DNA from: Gammaproteobacteria bacterium
GTDB lineage: Bacteria > Pseudomonadota > Gammaproteobacteria > Arenicellales > Poriferihabitantaceae
Assembly (NCBI GenBank): GCA_022822625.1
Contig: JAJEAV010000026.1
Coordinates: 1 to 64,000, forward strand
Length of the DNA stretch: 64,000 bases
Direction: 5' to 3'
Positions 1 through 9,412 of this stretch are shown here, piece by piece (within the stretch, counting starts at the first letter, position 1; every line of letters begins with the position of its first letter). Under the pieces are notes generated by a model. It saw only the letters and a program-made list of their open reading frames with translations. It had not been told where the DNA came from and ran no database searches. The translations under genes were made by a program, and so were the position numbers.

Positions 1-1
1 C

Positions 2-400
2 TTTCGAAGAAAATCCTCGAGTCCCAAACTCAATGTACTAAACACGGCACTTATGACGGTCGAAAGCGGATACAGCTTCGATGAGGCTATGGCGGACCGA
101 ACCTACCGGGGGAGACTTGTTGAAAGTGCAGTTGGTGCCCATTTGTTTAACACGGGCATGTCGGATTGCCGCCTTCACTACTGGCGAAACGAAAACCATG
201 AAGTAGATTTTGTTCTGTCAAGAGGTCCGAAAACAATTGCCTTTGAAGTGAAAAGTGGCCCATACAGACGACAAAAAATGTCTGGGCTTGAATTGTTTGC
301 AAGGGAATTCAATATTAGTCGGTCCATTGTTGTCGGAGATGGTGGAGAAATCCCCTTGTCGGAATTTCTTTCCATGCCGGTGGACGAATGGGTTAATTGA
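2..400 (+). CDS. DUF4143-type AAA ATPase, C-terminal part (cut by window start)
   Basis: Only the C-terminal part is inside the window. The frame is open back to base 2 (reading ...SSPKLNVLNTALMTVES), so the ATG at 53 used in the ORF track is internal. The family consists of an N-terminal AAA domain followed by a DUF4143 domain. The visible part matches the DUF4143 end: an E-x-A-V-G-A-H-L helix, then HEVDFVL and AFEVKSG, the D and E-x-K residues of a PD-(D/E)XK fold. The role of these ATPases is poorly known, although they are common in accessory and defence regions. The stop lies 2 bp before the ATG of the large NACHT gene, so the two genes are probably translated together. A second, more distantly related member closes the right side of the island at 19727-20884. 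Confidence 0.8.
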   Translation, partial: FRRKSSSPKLNVLNTALMTVESGYSFDEAMADRTYRGRLVESAVGAHLFNTGMSDCRLHYWRNENHEVDFVLSRGPKTIAFEVKSGPYRRQKMSGLELFAREFNISRSIVVGDGGEIPLSEFLSMPVDEWVN

Positions 401-402
401 TC

Positions 403-3400
403 ATGGAAACCTATATCTCCAGAAAAGTTCGGGAAATCAGGTATTCTGATGCACGCATGGACACGGATACAAAATCATATCCCATTGAAAATTTCCGGTC
501 CGTAGCTGCTTATGTATTACTGGGTCCACCGGGTGCTGGAAAAAGCACAACTTTTAATGAGGAGGCGCGTAACCAGTCAGGAACGTATGTGACTGCGCGC
601 AATTTTAGCACCTTCACTGATAAGCCAGAGTGGCATAACACTACTTTGTTCATTGACGGGCTTGATGAAATCAGGGCTGGCCAAGATGATAGACAAACCT
701 CGTTTGACAAGATTCGAAATACGCTCTACGGGCTTGGGTGTCCTAGTTTTCGACTGTCCTGTCGAGAAGCTGATTGGTTCGGTGCGTACGATACCGATCA
801 GCTAAAGGATGTGTCATCAGACAGGAGTATCAGGATATTACGCCTTGAGCCTTTGTCGGACAAAGATGTCTGCGACATACTACGGATTAACCTTCGTATC
901 CCAGACCCCGAATGTTTCATTACAGAGGCTCAGGAAAGAGGAGTTCAGGGTTTGCTAACCAACCCCCAAAGTCTTGAAATGCTTGCTCGTGCAGTGAATA
1001 ACGGTGACGGTTGGCCAAAAACAAAAACCGAGGCTTTTACTATGGCCTGTGAAACCCTCCTGAAAGAGCACAATAATAGCCATAGTTCAGTGACTAAAAA
1101 CAAATTCAGCATGCCTGATCTGATGAAGGCTAGCGGCAGGATTTGTGCAGTGCAGTTGTTAACTGGAGCTTCTGGATTTAGTATTACGAATACCGAAGAT
1201 GGCAATAACGTTGTCTCGCTAGAACAACTTTCGGAGCATGGAAGTGGTGTATACCTTCGATGCCTGCAGTCCAAGTTGTTTGAGTCAATGATCGATGGTC
1301 AGATGACTCCTGTTCACCGGCTGATTGCAGAGTTTCTGGCGGCGGGGTATTTGGCTAATCTTGTCGATAAAGACGGTCTACCCATTGCACGTTTCCTCTC
1401 ACTCGTTACCGGGCATGATGGTGTCGTAGTTTCAGAATTGCGCGGATTGGTTGCATGGCTTGGGGCACAATCCCAGATTGCCAGGTCGGAAATCATTCAT
1501 AGGGACCCTATCGGGACAGTTCTATATGGAGATGCTAGAAGATTCTCATTTGATGAGAAATACTTACTACTCAAACGGCTCAAAATTGAAGTTGACAGCA
1601 ATTGTGGACCACTTCCCTGGGATGTTCTGGTATCAAGTCTTGGTGAACTGATAACATCAGAAATAGCAGGTATTGTACAGAAAGCATTGGAAGAACCATC
1701 AAGGGAAGAGTCGGCACAGTCCTTTGCTGTCATTCTGCTCAAAGCGCTCAATAACGCTACTGTCCTTAAAGGTTTTAACGAACTGCTAATGCAAATAGTT
1801 CGCGATAAAACAAGATGGACTAGTGTAAGGAGAAGAGCACTTGAAGTACTTATACGTTACCGGGAGTTAGATAACGGGGGTTTCGATGAATTTATAACCT
1901 TGGTTGAAGATATCCATAATGGGAAGGTCCAAGACCACGAACACGACTTGACATTGTATCTGCTAGATGTGCTTTATCCCAACGTAATACCTGAATCAAA
2001 GATTATTGAATATCTCAAGATTCCAGTAACCTGGCACAATGACTTTGAGCATGAATATTTTTGGACCGTTCTTCTGCCAAGGAAATCTTCTCCGGAGCAG
2101 CTGGCGGTAATTTTGGATCAATTAGTAGACCGTTCTAATCAATTGTTAGAAAATGATAACCATCAATATTCGGCTTCTTTTCTTTATAAATTTGCAGGGG
2201 CTCTGCTAGCTGAATTCCTCAAAAGAGGGCATGAGTGTCAGGAATTAAATCGGCTGTTCGACTGGTTGGGGCTGATAATGGATGAAGATTGTCAGGATGA
2301 CCACTATTGCGACCAAAATATATCCGTCATTCGGGAATGGCTCGAAAAGCATCCAGAAGAATGGAAATTTCTGCTGTTAAGAAGCATTGATCTCTGTGCC
2401 GACCAAACTCCCGATACAGAATATGGCGAATTTTTCGCTTGTATGTACAACGAGGTACGTAGCAGGCTCTTCGACAAGAAACCAGATGAGTACGGGGTTT
2501 GGTATCTTGATCAGGCGATCGTTGCGAGAGATTGGAAGATTTCTCATTGGCTATTGGAGGAGGTGGCTGAGTGCTTACATTATGAATGGGGAAATCAAGA
2601 ATTATCGAACGAAATTATATTAGGCAGGCTTGCAGGTTTTCCTGATAAAAGGGATTTTTTCGCCAAATATCTCAAGAAAATGCAGGGTCATACGGAGTCT
2701 CGGGACAGGAAAATCCCGCTAAAAGAATCACAGGCGCGTACCAAGTATTCTGACTGGCATGATGATGTAAAGCCATTTCAAGATAAATTTCGTGAAAATA
2801 AGGCATCTCCTATTCTTCTGCATCGGCTTGCTATAGCCTATTTCGGCGGATACTCCGGTGTTCGCGGAAGTAATTCTAAAGAGCGGTTGAGGTTTATTTT
2901 GCGCAACAATAATCCGTTGGTCGAGGACGTGTTGACCGGATTTCGCAAGGCAATCGAACGGAAAGATCTCCCGGCATACAAGGAAATCCTGCGTCTTCGT
3001 GTTGCGAATCGTACGCACCATCTCGCTTATCCGATCATGGCCGGGCTTGAGGAAATTTCTAGCCCGGAAGTATTGGATAAAATGCTGGCAAAAAAAAGAA
3101 TTATCAGACTGGTCTTGGCAATTCACTACTCTGTGCCTGTATGGTCGACAAAGCGCAATCCGGCTGACCGGTCACCATTTTGGTTCAATAGGCTCCTGTC
3201 TGCTCACCCTGCAATTGTTGCCGATGTGTTGACAGAATTTGTGGTCGGACAGCATAGAAATCGTAAAACGGCCTCGCCCCTGTATGATTTGGCAAATACC
3301 AAGGAGTATGAGGAAGTGGCTCGTTTGGTCACGATGCCCATTTTGGAGAAATTTCCAGCCAACTGTACTTCTGAACAACTCTCGGACCTGAACTATTTAT

Positions 3401-4572
3401 TCGCATCGGCCAGTAAATTTTGCAACGGGCAGGCACTGTTATGCCTAGTAGAGAGAAGTTTGGCCAAAGATCGAATGAGTATTGCCCAGAGAATCCACTG
3501 GCTGGTTGCGGGATTATTTTTTTCACCTAGTGATTATGCTCCTAGACTAGAGTCCTATGTTTCCGGCAAGGAACGGCGGATTCGTTTTCTGGCAAAAGCA
3601 GTATCCGGGAGATTTGAGCTTTCCCAAACCATTCCCGATAATCAGAGAGTTGTCGTAGCAAGTTTACTTATCCGGTTACTTGGGACTTCATACAGGCCAG
3701 TTTTGCTTGATAACGATTCAAAAGGGGAAGATGAAGGCAATTTTTTCACGCCCGAGATGTTTACAAGTACAAGGCATCAGACCAGCATATACATAGAGCA
3801 GATGGCAAAAATGCCATCATCAGAGGCTACTAGTTCAATCCAGGAACTGCTATGCAATGAGAAATTGCGGCCATGGAAGTCTCACCTTGAAAGAGCTGCT
3901 TATCATCAAAAGGAAGTTCGGCGAGAAGATGAATTCCGTTATTACAGCTTGCAACAAGTACTTGATACTCTCGACAAGGGGGATCCTGCTAATGCAACTG
4001 ATTTGGCTGTCCTCACATACGAGAAACTTATGGAAATCAAAAGAGAGAGTCGTTGTGCTAATACATCTGATTGGCGTCTGTATTGGAATGTAGACAGTTA
4101 TAACCGTCCAGAGAACCCGATGCCTGAAAATGCTTGTCGTAACTTGTTGGCTTCAAAGCTAAGAGACAAATTGAAGATGCATGGAATTGGTGTTGAAAAA
4201 GAACGTTCCCATGTGGACGATAATAGGAGTGATATCAGTGTTATTTATCAAGGTTTTAATGTTCCAATTGAAGTGAAGAAAAGTTCTAGTTCTGATTTGT
4301 GGAGGGCAATAGAGACTCAATTAACACCAAAATACTCGATAGACCCTGGGTCTGGAGGTAATGGAATCTATCTTGTGTTCTGGTTTGGCAGGACTGAACA
4401 ATGTCGTGTGAAACCCCCACCTTCAGGGAAGACCCCACCAACTAGTGCAAGGGAACTTGAAGATAGGTTGAAGGAGATGCTGCCGGATGACAGGATGTAT
4501 AATATTCACATATGTGTTGTTGATGTATCGAAGCCGGATGAAGGTGTGGAGAGGGCAGGGGGCAATGCTTGA
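403..4572 (+). CDS. Large NACHT/STAND-type NTPase with C-terminal PD-(D/E)XK nuclease-like domain
   Basis: A protein of about 1389 aa. The ORF opens at a TTG (397), but ATG 403, just after the upstream stop, is the better start. Near the N-terminus are a Walker A motif GPPGAGKST (about residues 41-49), a Walker B LFIDGLDE (about 82-89) and a sensor-like FRLSCREADW; this combination is typical of NACHT/STAND ATPases. The middle, roughly residues 350-1200, is long, helical-looking and without a motif I recognise, and may be a sensor or scaffold. Near the C-terminus, RSDISV followed 13 residues later by EVKK, then an ETQLTPKY helix, fits a PD-(D/E)XK nuclease core. Known STAND defence proteins use the NTPase to oligomerise on sensing phage and to activate an effector; applying that here is inference. 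It is convergent with the BREX operon and coupled to the DUF4143 gene upstream. I do not recognise a named family. Confidence 0.75.
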   Translation: METYISRKVREIRYSDARMDTDTKSYPIENFRSVAAYVLLGPPGAGKSTTFNEEARNQSGTYVTARNFSTFTDKPEWHNTTLFIDGLDEIRAGQDDRQTSFDKIRNTLYGLGCPSFRLSCREADWFGAYDTDQLKDVSSDRSIRILRLEPLSDKDVCDILRINLRIPDPECFITEAQERGVQGLLTNPQSLEMLARAVNNGDGWPKTKTEAFTMACETLLKEHNNSHSSVTKNKFSMPDLMKASGRICAVQLLTGASGFSITNTEDGNNVVSLEQLSEHGSGVYLRCLQSKLFESMIDGQMTPVHRLIAEFLAAGYLANLVDKDGLPIARFLSLVTGHDGVVVSELRGLVAWLGAQSQIARSEIIHRDPIGTVLYGDARRFSFDEKYLLLKRLKIEVDSNCGPLPWDVLVSSLGELITSEIAGIVQKALEEPSREESAQSFAVILLKALNNATVLKGFNELLMQIVRDKTRWTSVRRRALEVLIRYRELDNGGFDEFITLVEDIHNGKVQDHEHDLTLYLLDVLYPNVIPESKIIEYLKIPVTWHNDFEHEYFWTVLLPRKSSPEQLAVILDQLVDRSNQLLENDNHQYSASFLYKFAGALLAEFLKRGHECQELNRLFDWLGLIMDEDCQDDHYCDQNISVIREWLEKHPEEWKFLLLRSIDLCADQTPDTEYGEFFACMYNEVRSRLFDKKPDEYGVWYLDQAIVARDWKISHWLLEEVAECLHYEWGNQELSNEIILGRLAGFPDKRDFFAKYLKKMQGHTESRDRKIPLKESQARTKYSDWHDDVKPFQDKFRENKASPILLHRLAIAYFGGYSGVRGSNSKERLRFILRNNNPLVEDVLTGFRKAIERKDLPAYKEILRLRVANRTHHLAYPIMAGLEEISSPEVLDKMLAKKRIIRLVLAIHYSVPVWSTKRNPADRSPFWFNRLLSAHPAIVADVLTEFVVGQHRNRKTASPLYDLANTKEYEEVARLVTMPILEKFPANCTSEQLSDLNYLFASASKFCNGQALLCLVERSLAKDRMSIAQRIHWLVAGLFFSPSDYAPRLESYVSGKERRIRFLAKAVSGRFELSQTIPDNQRVVVASLLIRLLGTSYRPVLLDNDSKGEDEGNFFTPEMFTSTRHQTSIYIEQMAKMPSSEATSSIQELLCNEKLRPWKSHLERAAYHQKEVRREDEFRYYSLQQVLDTLDKGDPANATDLAVLTYEKLMEIKRESRCANTSDWRLYWNVDSYNRPENPMPENACRNLLASKLRDKLKMHGIGVEKERSHVDDNRSDISVIYQGFNVPIEVKKSSSSDLWRAIETQLTPKYSIDPGSGGNGIYLVFWFGRTEQCRVKPPPSGKTPPTSARELEDRLKEMLPDDRMYNIHICVVDVSKPDEGVERAGGNA

Positions 4573-4665
4573 GAGATTCAACCTACTTTCAACTATAGCT
4601 CCTTTCAATCACTTTGGCCTTCCATTCTCTTAAACTCTTGAAGACAAACAAGAAGGGAAGGGCCA

Positions 4666-4797
4666 TCACCATCTGGGGGCTGGATTATAGAAGTCACTCG
4701 GCTCAACACCAATTGAACAACCAACACTATCCATATAATTTGGGAGATTGCTGAAGAAGTTTTTCGCTTCTTCTGCAGTATGTTCTCCCCCACGCAC
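4666..4797 (-). CDS. Possible small ORF (43 aa) downstream of brxL
   Basis: Too short for the ORF track. It starts at a GTG (4795-4797) after a GGGCTTGCG stretch and ends at TGA 4666-4668. The predicted peptide contains EHTAEEAKNFFSNLPNYMDS and ends FYNPAPRW, a composition that looks protein-like rather than random. The same frame stays open back into the end of brxL. It could be a small BREX-linked protein, the tail of a decayed gene or chance. I do not recognise it. It lies between the convergent brxL and NACHT genes. Confidence 0.25.
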   Translation of the reverse strand: MRGGEHTAEEAKNFFSNLPNYMDSVGCSIGVEPSDFYNPAPRW

Positions 4798-4835
4798 TAT
4801 TTTTTCGCAAGCCCTAAGGGTAACAACCCCTCTTT

Positions 4836-6890
4836 TTATGATGGGCTGGACTTGATATAAGTGACTTCAAATGCTTTGCTTGAACGGTGTTGCTGAAGAC
4901 GATTGGAAAAAGCAAAGGAATTATTCATTTCATAGGGTTGAAAAATATCCAAACCCCGGTCCAACGATATTTTCCAACCATGATCAGTCGTAATATGACG
5001 AGCATGGATTGATCTTGAGCTATCGAACTCCCAGGTGAATCGAATACCAGCTGAATAGCTTGATTCCTTTATTTTCTCAAAATTTTCCATTTGTTGATCG
5101 CACCTAACTTCATCTTCTGTTGTCACAAGATGTACAGACACTTCTTGGTCCAGACTCTTATGCTTGACAACAGTCTCCAACAGTTCCATCAGATTGCGGA
5201 TTTGATAGAAAAGGCGTATGTAGGGATCGGTAACCTTTATTTCAGTCGCTCCGCTCAAATAAGGGCCAAATAGACTGTCAAACGAGATACCTTTCTGATT
5301 TTCCTGATAGGCAAGATGCTGTTCCTCAAGAACGGGTTTGGTTGAAGATGATTTTGATTCGTTTTGAACTGGGTGTGTTTGCGTGGCGTCTGAAAAATCA
5401 CTGCTATCGCTATCCTTGACCACTTTATAGTAATAACTGGAATATTCACCTTCTTCCAGAGTGGTTACAGGTTCCACGCTCCGATCAGCCCTCTGATAAC
5501 TAAATTGAACGGATTCATATGTGGGGTCAATCCTCATTAACTGGTCCTTGACTCGCTTTCGTCCTTCGATAGAAAATCGAATTAACTGCTCAATCTCTTT
5601 GTCGGATGCATCGACATTTGGAAAAAGAATTTTCATCAGGCCAGAAAAGGTTTTATTGATTCCGTCTCGATCTCTAGTTGAAATATCAGGAGACAGCGCG
5701 AAACAGTCCTTGTAGCGGTCTGAGTAGTCATGGTTCCGTAAGGAACGAAGAATTTCAGCAAGGTAATCCACCACGAAGCCATAGCCATCAGAAAACATCT
5801 CTCCCCGAATGATATCGACTTCCCAGCCAGGAATATAGAAATGAATCCGATCAAGAAATGCAGAGTCGTAGAAGTTGCTCGGTAACTCGCAAAATAAATC
5901 TGAATGTTTCAGCATATATGGCACGGTATGTTGGGTATTTCCCACGAAAACCATTGAGGCATCGGCTCCCAGTGTTTCAACTCCACGTGAAAAAGACTTG
6001 TTGGCCATATAGTTTTTCATGATGTCAACCAAAGCCTTGTCTACTCGTTTTTGCCTGCCGGCAAATTCATCAAAGCCGATACAGTCCCAGTAGCCAACCA
6101 GGCCGATTTTTCCGGAGGAGTTATTTACGAATAGTTTGGGCACCGTTACCTCTCCACCCGATATCAAAATACCGTGAGGAGAAAATTCCGAGTAGATATG
6201 AGATTTTCCAGTTCCCTTGGGACCTAGTTCAATTAGATTGTAGTTACGCTCGCAATAAGGAATCAAGCGGACAAGCTGGGTCAGTTTGCTACGATATCCA
6301 AACATCTCAGGGTTAAGCCCTATGCTCTGTATCAGCAAGTCAACCCATTCTTCGGTAGAGAATTGCTTGCGGGCTTCTACATAACCATCAAAATCAAAAT
6401 GAGACATTTGAATTGGCTTTAGGCTACCCAAAATCCAGGGGCTGGAGCTTTTATCTTCGCAAAACTCGTACTCCAGATCAGCTATGCACCATACTCCACC
6501 AACCAAAAGCTTAGGATGTTTTTTTACGGTTCCTGAGTCAATCAGAATATTCTTGATCCCCAGGTTTGAAAATTCTGCTTCGTAGACATCTTTCTTGTCA
6601 TTCAGGTCAACGCTTATTTTATCGATGACTTTGTAGCGTCCTTTCTCTTTAATGTTTGAACGAACTAGGCCCGCTTCGTTGCGGTGTACATAATGCTTGC
6701 GCAGAATATCCTTGACTGTCTGGATACCTGACTGAATGGACGGTTCATCACTCGTGGCACAATATTGTCCTAAAAGGTATTCAAGTACATATGTGGGAAC
6801 GATGGCGTTTCCCTTGACCGTCTTGACGAGATCTTTGCGAACAACAAGCCCTGGGAAATGGATATTAATTTTCAGGTCAAGATCATCCAT
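4836..6890 (-). CDS. brxL: BREX protein BrxL (Lon-like AAA+ protein)
   Basis: 684 aa, the usual length for type 1 BrxL. The N-terminus (HFPGLVVRKDLVK, then GNAIVPTYVLEYLLGQYCAT) is characteristic of the family. A Walker A GPKGTGKS lies at about residues 223-230 and a Walker B CIGFDEFAG follows. The C-terminal Lon-like part ends with NRLQQHRSSKAFEVTY, as in other BrxL proteins. BrxL is known to form AAA+ rings on DNA and to be needed for phage restriction in type 1 BREX, while host methylation does not require it. It is the last recognised gene of the operon, starting 14 bp after pglZ. It looks intact. Confidence 0.95.
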   Translation of the reverse strand: MDDLDLKINIHFPGLVVRKDLVKTVKGNAIVPTYVLEYLLGQYCATSDEPSIQSGIQTVKDILRKHYVHRNEAGLVRSNIKEKGRYKVIDKISVDLNDKKDVYEAEFSNLGIKNILIDSGTVKKHPKLLVGGVWCIADLEYEFCEDKSSSPWILGSLKPIQMSHFDFDGYVEARKQFSTEEWVDLLIQSIGLNPEMFGYRSKLTQLVRLIPYCERNYNLIELGPKGTGKSHIYSEFSPHGILISGGEVTVPKLFVNNSSGKIGLVGYWDCIGFDEFAGRQKRVDKALVDIMKNYMANKSFSRGVETLGADASMVFVGNTQHTVPYMLKHSDLFCELPSNFYDSAFLDRIHFYIPGWEVDIIRGEMFSDGYGFVVDYLAEILRSLRNHDYSDRYKDCFALSPDISTRDRDGINKTFSGLMKILFPNVDASDKEIEQLIRFSIEGRKRVKDQLMRIDPTYESVQFSYQRADRSVEPVTTLEEGEYSSYYYKVVKDSDSSDFSDATQTHPVQNESKSSSTKPVLEEQHLAYQENQKGISFDSLFGPYLSGATEIKVTDPYIRLFYQIRNLMELLETVVKHKSLDQEVSVHLVTTEDEVRCDQQMENFEKIKESSYSAGIRFTWEFDSSRSIHARHITTDHGWKISLDRGLDIFQPYEMNNSFAFSNRLQQHRSSKAFEVTYIKSSPS

Positions 6891-6904
6891 TACTATCCTA
6901 TCCC

Positions 6905-9412
6905 TCAGAAATCGAAATCGGTAGTAAATGATCGACGCATACTATATCGAGCTGATTTGTATTCCTTGTAATGTGACGTGAAAGAGTGTTTTTCGCGAAG
7001 CCGCAGAATCACTTCTTGATTATTGACTTGATCAGCATCCCTTGTCAGCACAAAGCGTATCGGTAACTCTCTATCTCTAGGATGATCAGAAGCAAAATCA
7101 AAGGAAAGGACATGAAGGTCTGAAATGAGGTTGCCTGACTCGGTATAAATGCCTGCTTGTAGCTCACGTTGTTGCACTTTATCAGTAATCGGTTCGGCTT
7201 GGTACAGAATTACGGAAAGTTGTCCGGAGGTAATCACCGAACTGGCCCCCTTCAGTATATCCACCTCAACTTTTCTGACATCGCTCTGTCTCTTCTTGTT
7301 GACTTTAAGAACTGGTATTACTACTTCCTGGAGTGATGCACCGCCATGTACAAATCGGCTACCAGAACCTTTAAGGCGCAGACGATTGATTGATTTAGGA
7401 ATTTGAATTTCGATTTCACCAACCAGCCCAAGTTGTTCAGAAGTGAAGTGATGAAAGCTTTTCGATCGGGTTAAATCCTTGCCAAACACAAAACGGCGGT
7501 CTCGATAAAGTACTTCCTTGCCTGATGCGTCGACGCTCAAAAAATCACTTTCATCAAGTATTCGATGTTGATATATAAACCCATGATCTGCGGTAATGAG
7601 GATATTGCTGGCATTTGCTCCAGTTAGTCGGTTAATTAAATTATCAATATCGGATAAGGCTTCTTGCACTGCTTCAAAAGCCAAACCCTCTGAATGCAGT
7701 TTATCGCCCGTGTGGTCTATTCGATTGTGATAGATATAGACTACGTCGTTGTCTTTAAGCAATCCCCGGCTATCGTCACGGTTAAACTGCATGAAGTCCT
7801 CATATTTGATAGCTCGACTCCTATTGCCCACAGCTTCTTGCAATATCTTATTACGATTGACTGTACCTGCAGACTTTTTTCCGTTTACCAACACGGTTCC
7901 GGAATCATTATCGGTAATAGATAATTCGCCGTTGGGTAATAGCGATGCCATTCCAAGCTGGGTATAACTGGGCAACATCGAAAGCATTGGCTTTAATTCG
8001 GCACTGTATCGGTCTTTTTGTCGAATAATCGTAAGTAGTTCATCTCCGATTTCGTAACGCAGGGCATCGGAAATGATCACACAAACCTTGTTATTTTTGT
8101 GAAGGAATGGTTGAACCCAATGTTCGAAAAACTGGTCTTGCTTTATTATCGATTCGTCACCCCAGTTTTCAGCCCTATCAACGAATGATTGAAACTGATC
8201 GCCAATCTTTAACAAGAAATTATTGGTATAAAAATTTTCAATTTGTTCCATCAATCTTTCTGTAAGTGAGGCGTTTCCAGATCTGTGAACGTGATAAACA
8301 AATTTACGATAGAGTTGGTCCAGTCGATACCATGATTGGCAATATTGTTTGATGCCCTCAGCTAGACTGTTTGTGGTCAGATTTGTCTTGTGCAAGTTAT
8401 CGACAAATTGAGTAGCAAAATTAATCACCTCGTAAAGGTGCCGGAATTCACCATGCCAATGACTTTGTCGTCTCTGGCGAATCCAGTTAGACACATCATC
8501 ATGGGAAACTGTCTGTGACACTAGATTGTTTACTATCTCGGAGATTATTTTCTGGTCAATCAACCTAAAGTAATCTAGCTCCATTAACTCCCGAAAATCC
8601 CGTTTTTCTAGGTCCTGCTGAATACCAAGAACTTCAGCTGATTTGCCGGACAAGATTTCAAAACTGTCTTGAAAATTTCGACTGTCTTTCCAGTTCTTGA
8701 GAAAAAATAGAGCGTTATTAGTTAACTTCGATTTCTCCTGGATGCCTATGCCCATTGCGTAGCAGGACTTGAATAGTTCAATAGCAAAGTCCTGGATACC
8801 TGGTTCATCAGATTTATAGCCAAATTGACGATTTAGCTGGCTCCAGAGAAAATCATCCAAATTACACCGTTTGATCAATCTGATTTTCTCCTCGCTATCT
8901 TGAGACAACTCCTGTAGCAGGATTTCCATGATTTTGTCCAGACGAGAATCTCCTGAATCTACACAGACCGCCAGCATTTTCATACGGATTAGTTCAGGAG
9001 TGTCATCATGTGTGAGAATCTTCTTGAGAGATTCCCTTCGCTTAGCAGCTCTAAGCAGTTCCAGATGAGGCTTAATTACATCTGTAAATTCAACGCCCAG
9101 CTCTAATTCGGAAAGCCAGATGGATAACTGGTCTGCCCGGAATACTCCTTCAGCCAATTGCACATCCAGTAACCAGTTTTCCAAGTTTTCTGGTTCGGGT
9201 CCTTCGCGATAAAGCAGGAATTTTTGTTTCGGTTCTTTTTTCAGAATTCGGTACTTGATGCTGTATTCGTTGTTATCAATTTCCAGTTTTCCGACTTCAG
9301 GAAGATCAAGCATTTCAAATTCATTACGCAATTCTATATTGGAGTCGTACCAAAAGATAATGCGGTGCTGGCCGAAAAGACGGGTTAATGCCTGGGCAAT
9401 ACGGTTACTCAT
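6905..9412 (-). CDS. pglZ: BREX protein PglZ (alkaline-phosphatase-fold, type 1)
   Basis: 835 aa. The PglZ domain (alkaline phosphatase superfamily) shows the metal-site motifs CVIISDALRYEIGDE (near residue 445) and ILITADHGFIYQH (near residue 610). The N-terminus IAQALTRLFGQHRIIFWYD and the C-terminal beta-rich region match type 1 PglZ. PglZ is a core BREX component required for both methylation and restriction; its exact chemistry is not settled. The start overlaps the pglX stop by 4 bp (ATGA), indicating translational coupling, and brxL follows 14 bp later. No damage is visible. Confidence 0.95.
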   Translation of the reverse strand: MSNRIAQALTRLFGQHRIIFWYDSNIELRNEFEMLDLPEVGKLEIDNNEYSIKYRILKKEPKQKFLLYREGPEPENLENWLLDVQLAEGVFRADQLSIWLSELELGVEFTDVIKPHLELLRAAKRRESLKKILTHDDTPELIRMKMLAVCVDSGDSRLDKIMEILLQELSQDSEEKIRLIKRCNLDDFLWSQLNRQFGYKSDEPGIQDFAIELFKSCYAMGIGIQEKSKLTNNALFFLKNWKDSRNFQDSFEILSGKSAEVLGIQQDLEKRDFRELMELDYFRLIDQKIISEIVNNLVSQTVSHDDVSNWIRQRRQSHWHGEFRHLYEVINFATQFVDNLHKTNLTTNSLAEGIKQYCQSWYRLDQLYRKFVYHVHRSGNASLTERLMEQIENFYTNNFLLKIGDQFQSFVDRAENWGDESIIKQDQFFEHWVQPFLHKNNKVCVIISDALRYEIGDELLTIIRQKDRYSAELKPMLSMLPSYTQLGMASLLPNGELSITDNDSGTVLVNGKKSAGTVNRNKILQEAVGNRSRAIKYEDFMQFNRDDSRGLLKDNDVVYIYHNRIDHTGDKLHSEGLAFEAVQEALSDIDNLINRLTGANASNILITADHGFIYQHRILDESDFLSVDASGKEVLYRDRRFVFGKDLTRSKSFHHFTSEQLGLVGEIEIQIPKSINRLRLKGSGSRFVHGGASLQEVVIPVLKVNKKRQSDVRKVEVDILKGASSVITSGQLSVILYQAEPITDKVQQRELQAGIYTESGNLISDLHVLSFDFASDHPRDRELPIRFVLTRDADQVNNQEVILRLREKHSFTSHYKEYKSARYSMRRSFTTDFDF

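Noticed and set aside
6736-6924. Antisense ORFs inside brxL, pglZ and brxC (many track entries)
   Set aside because: They lie wholly within well-supported genes, lack ribosome sites and show no domain; they are shadow frames.
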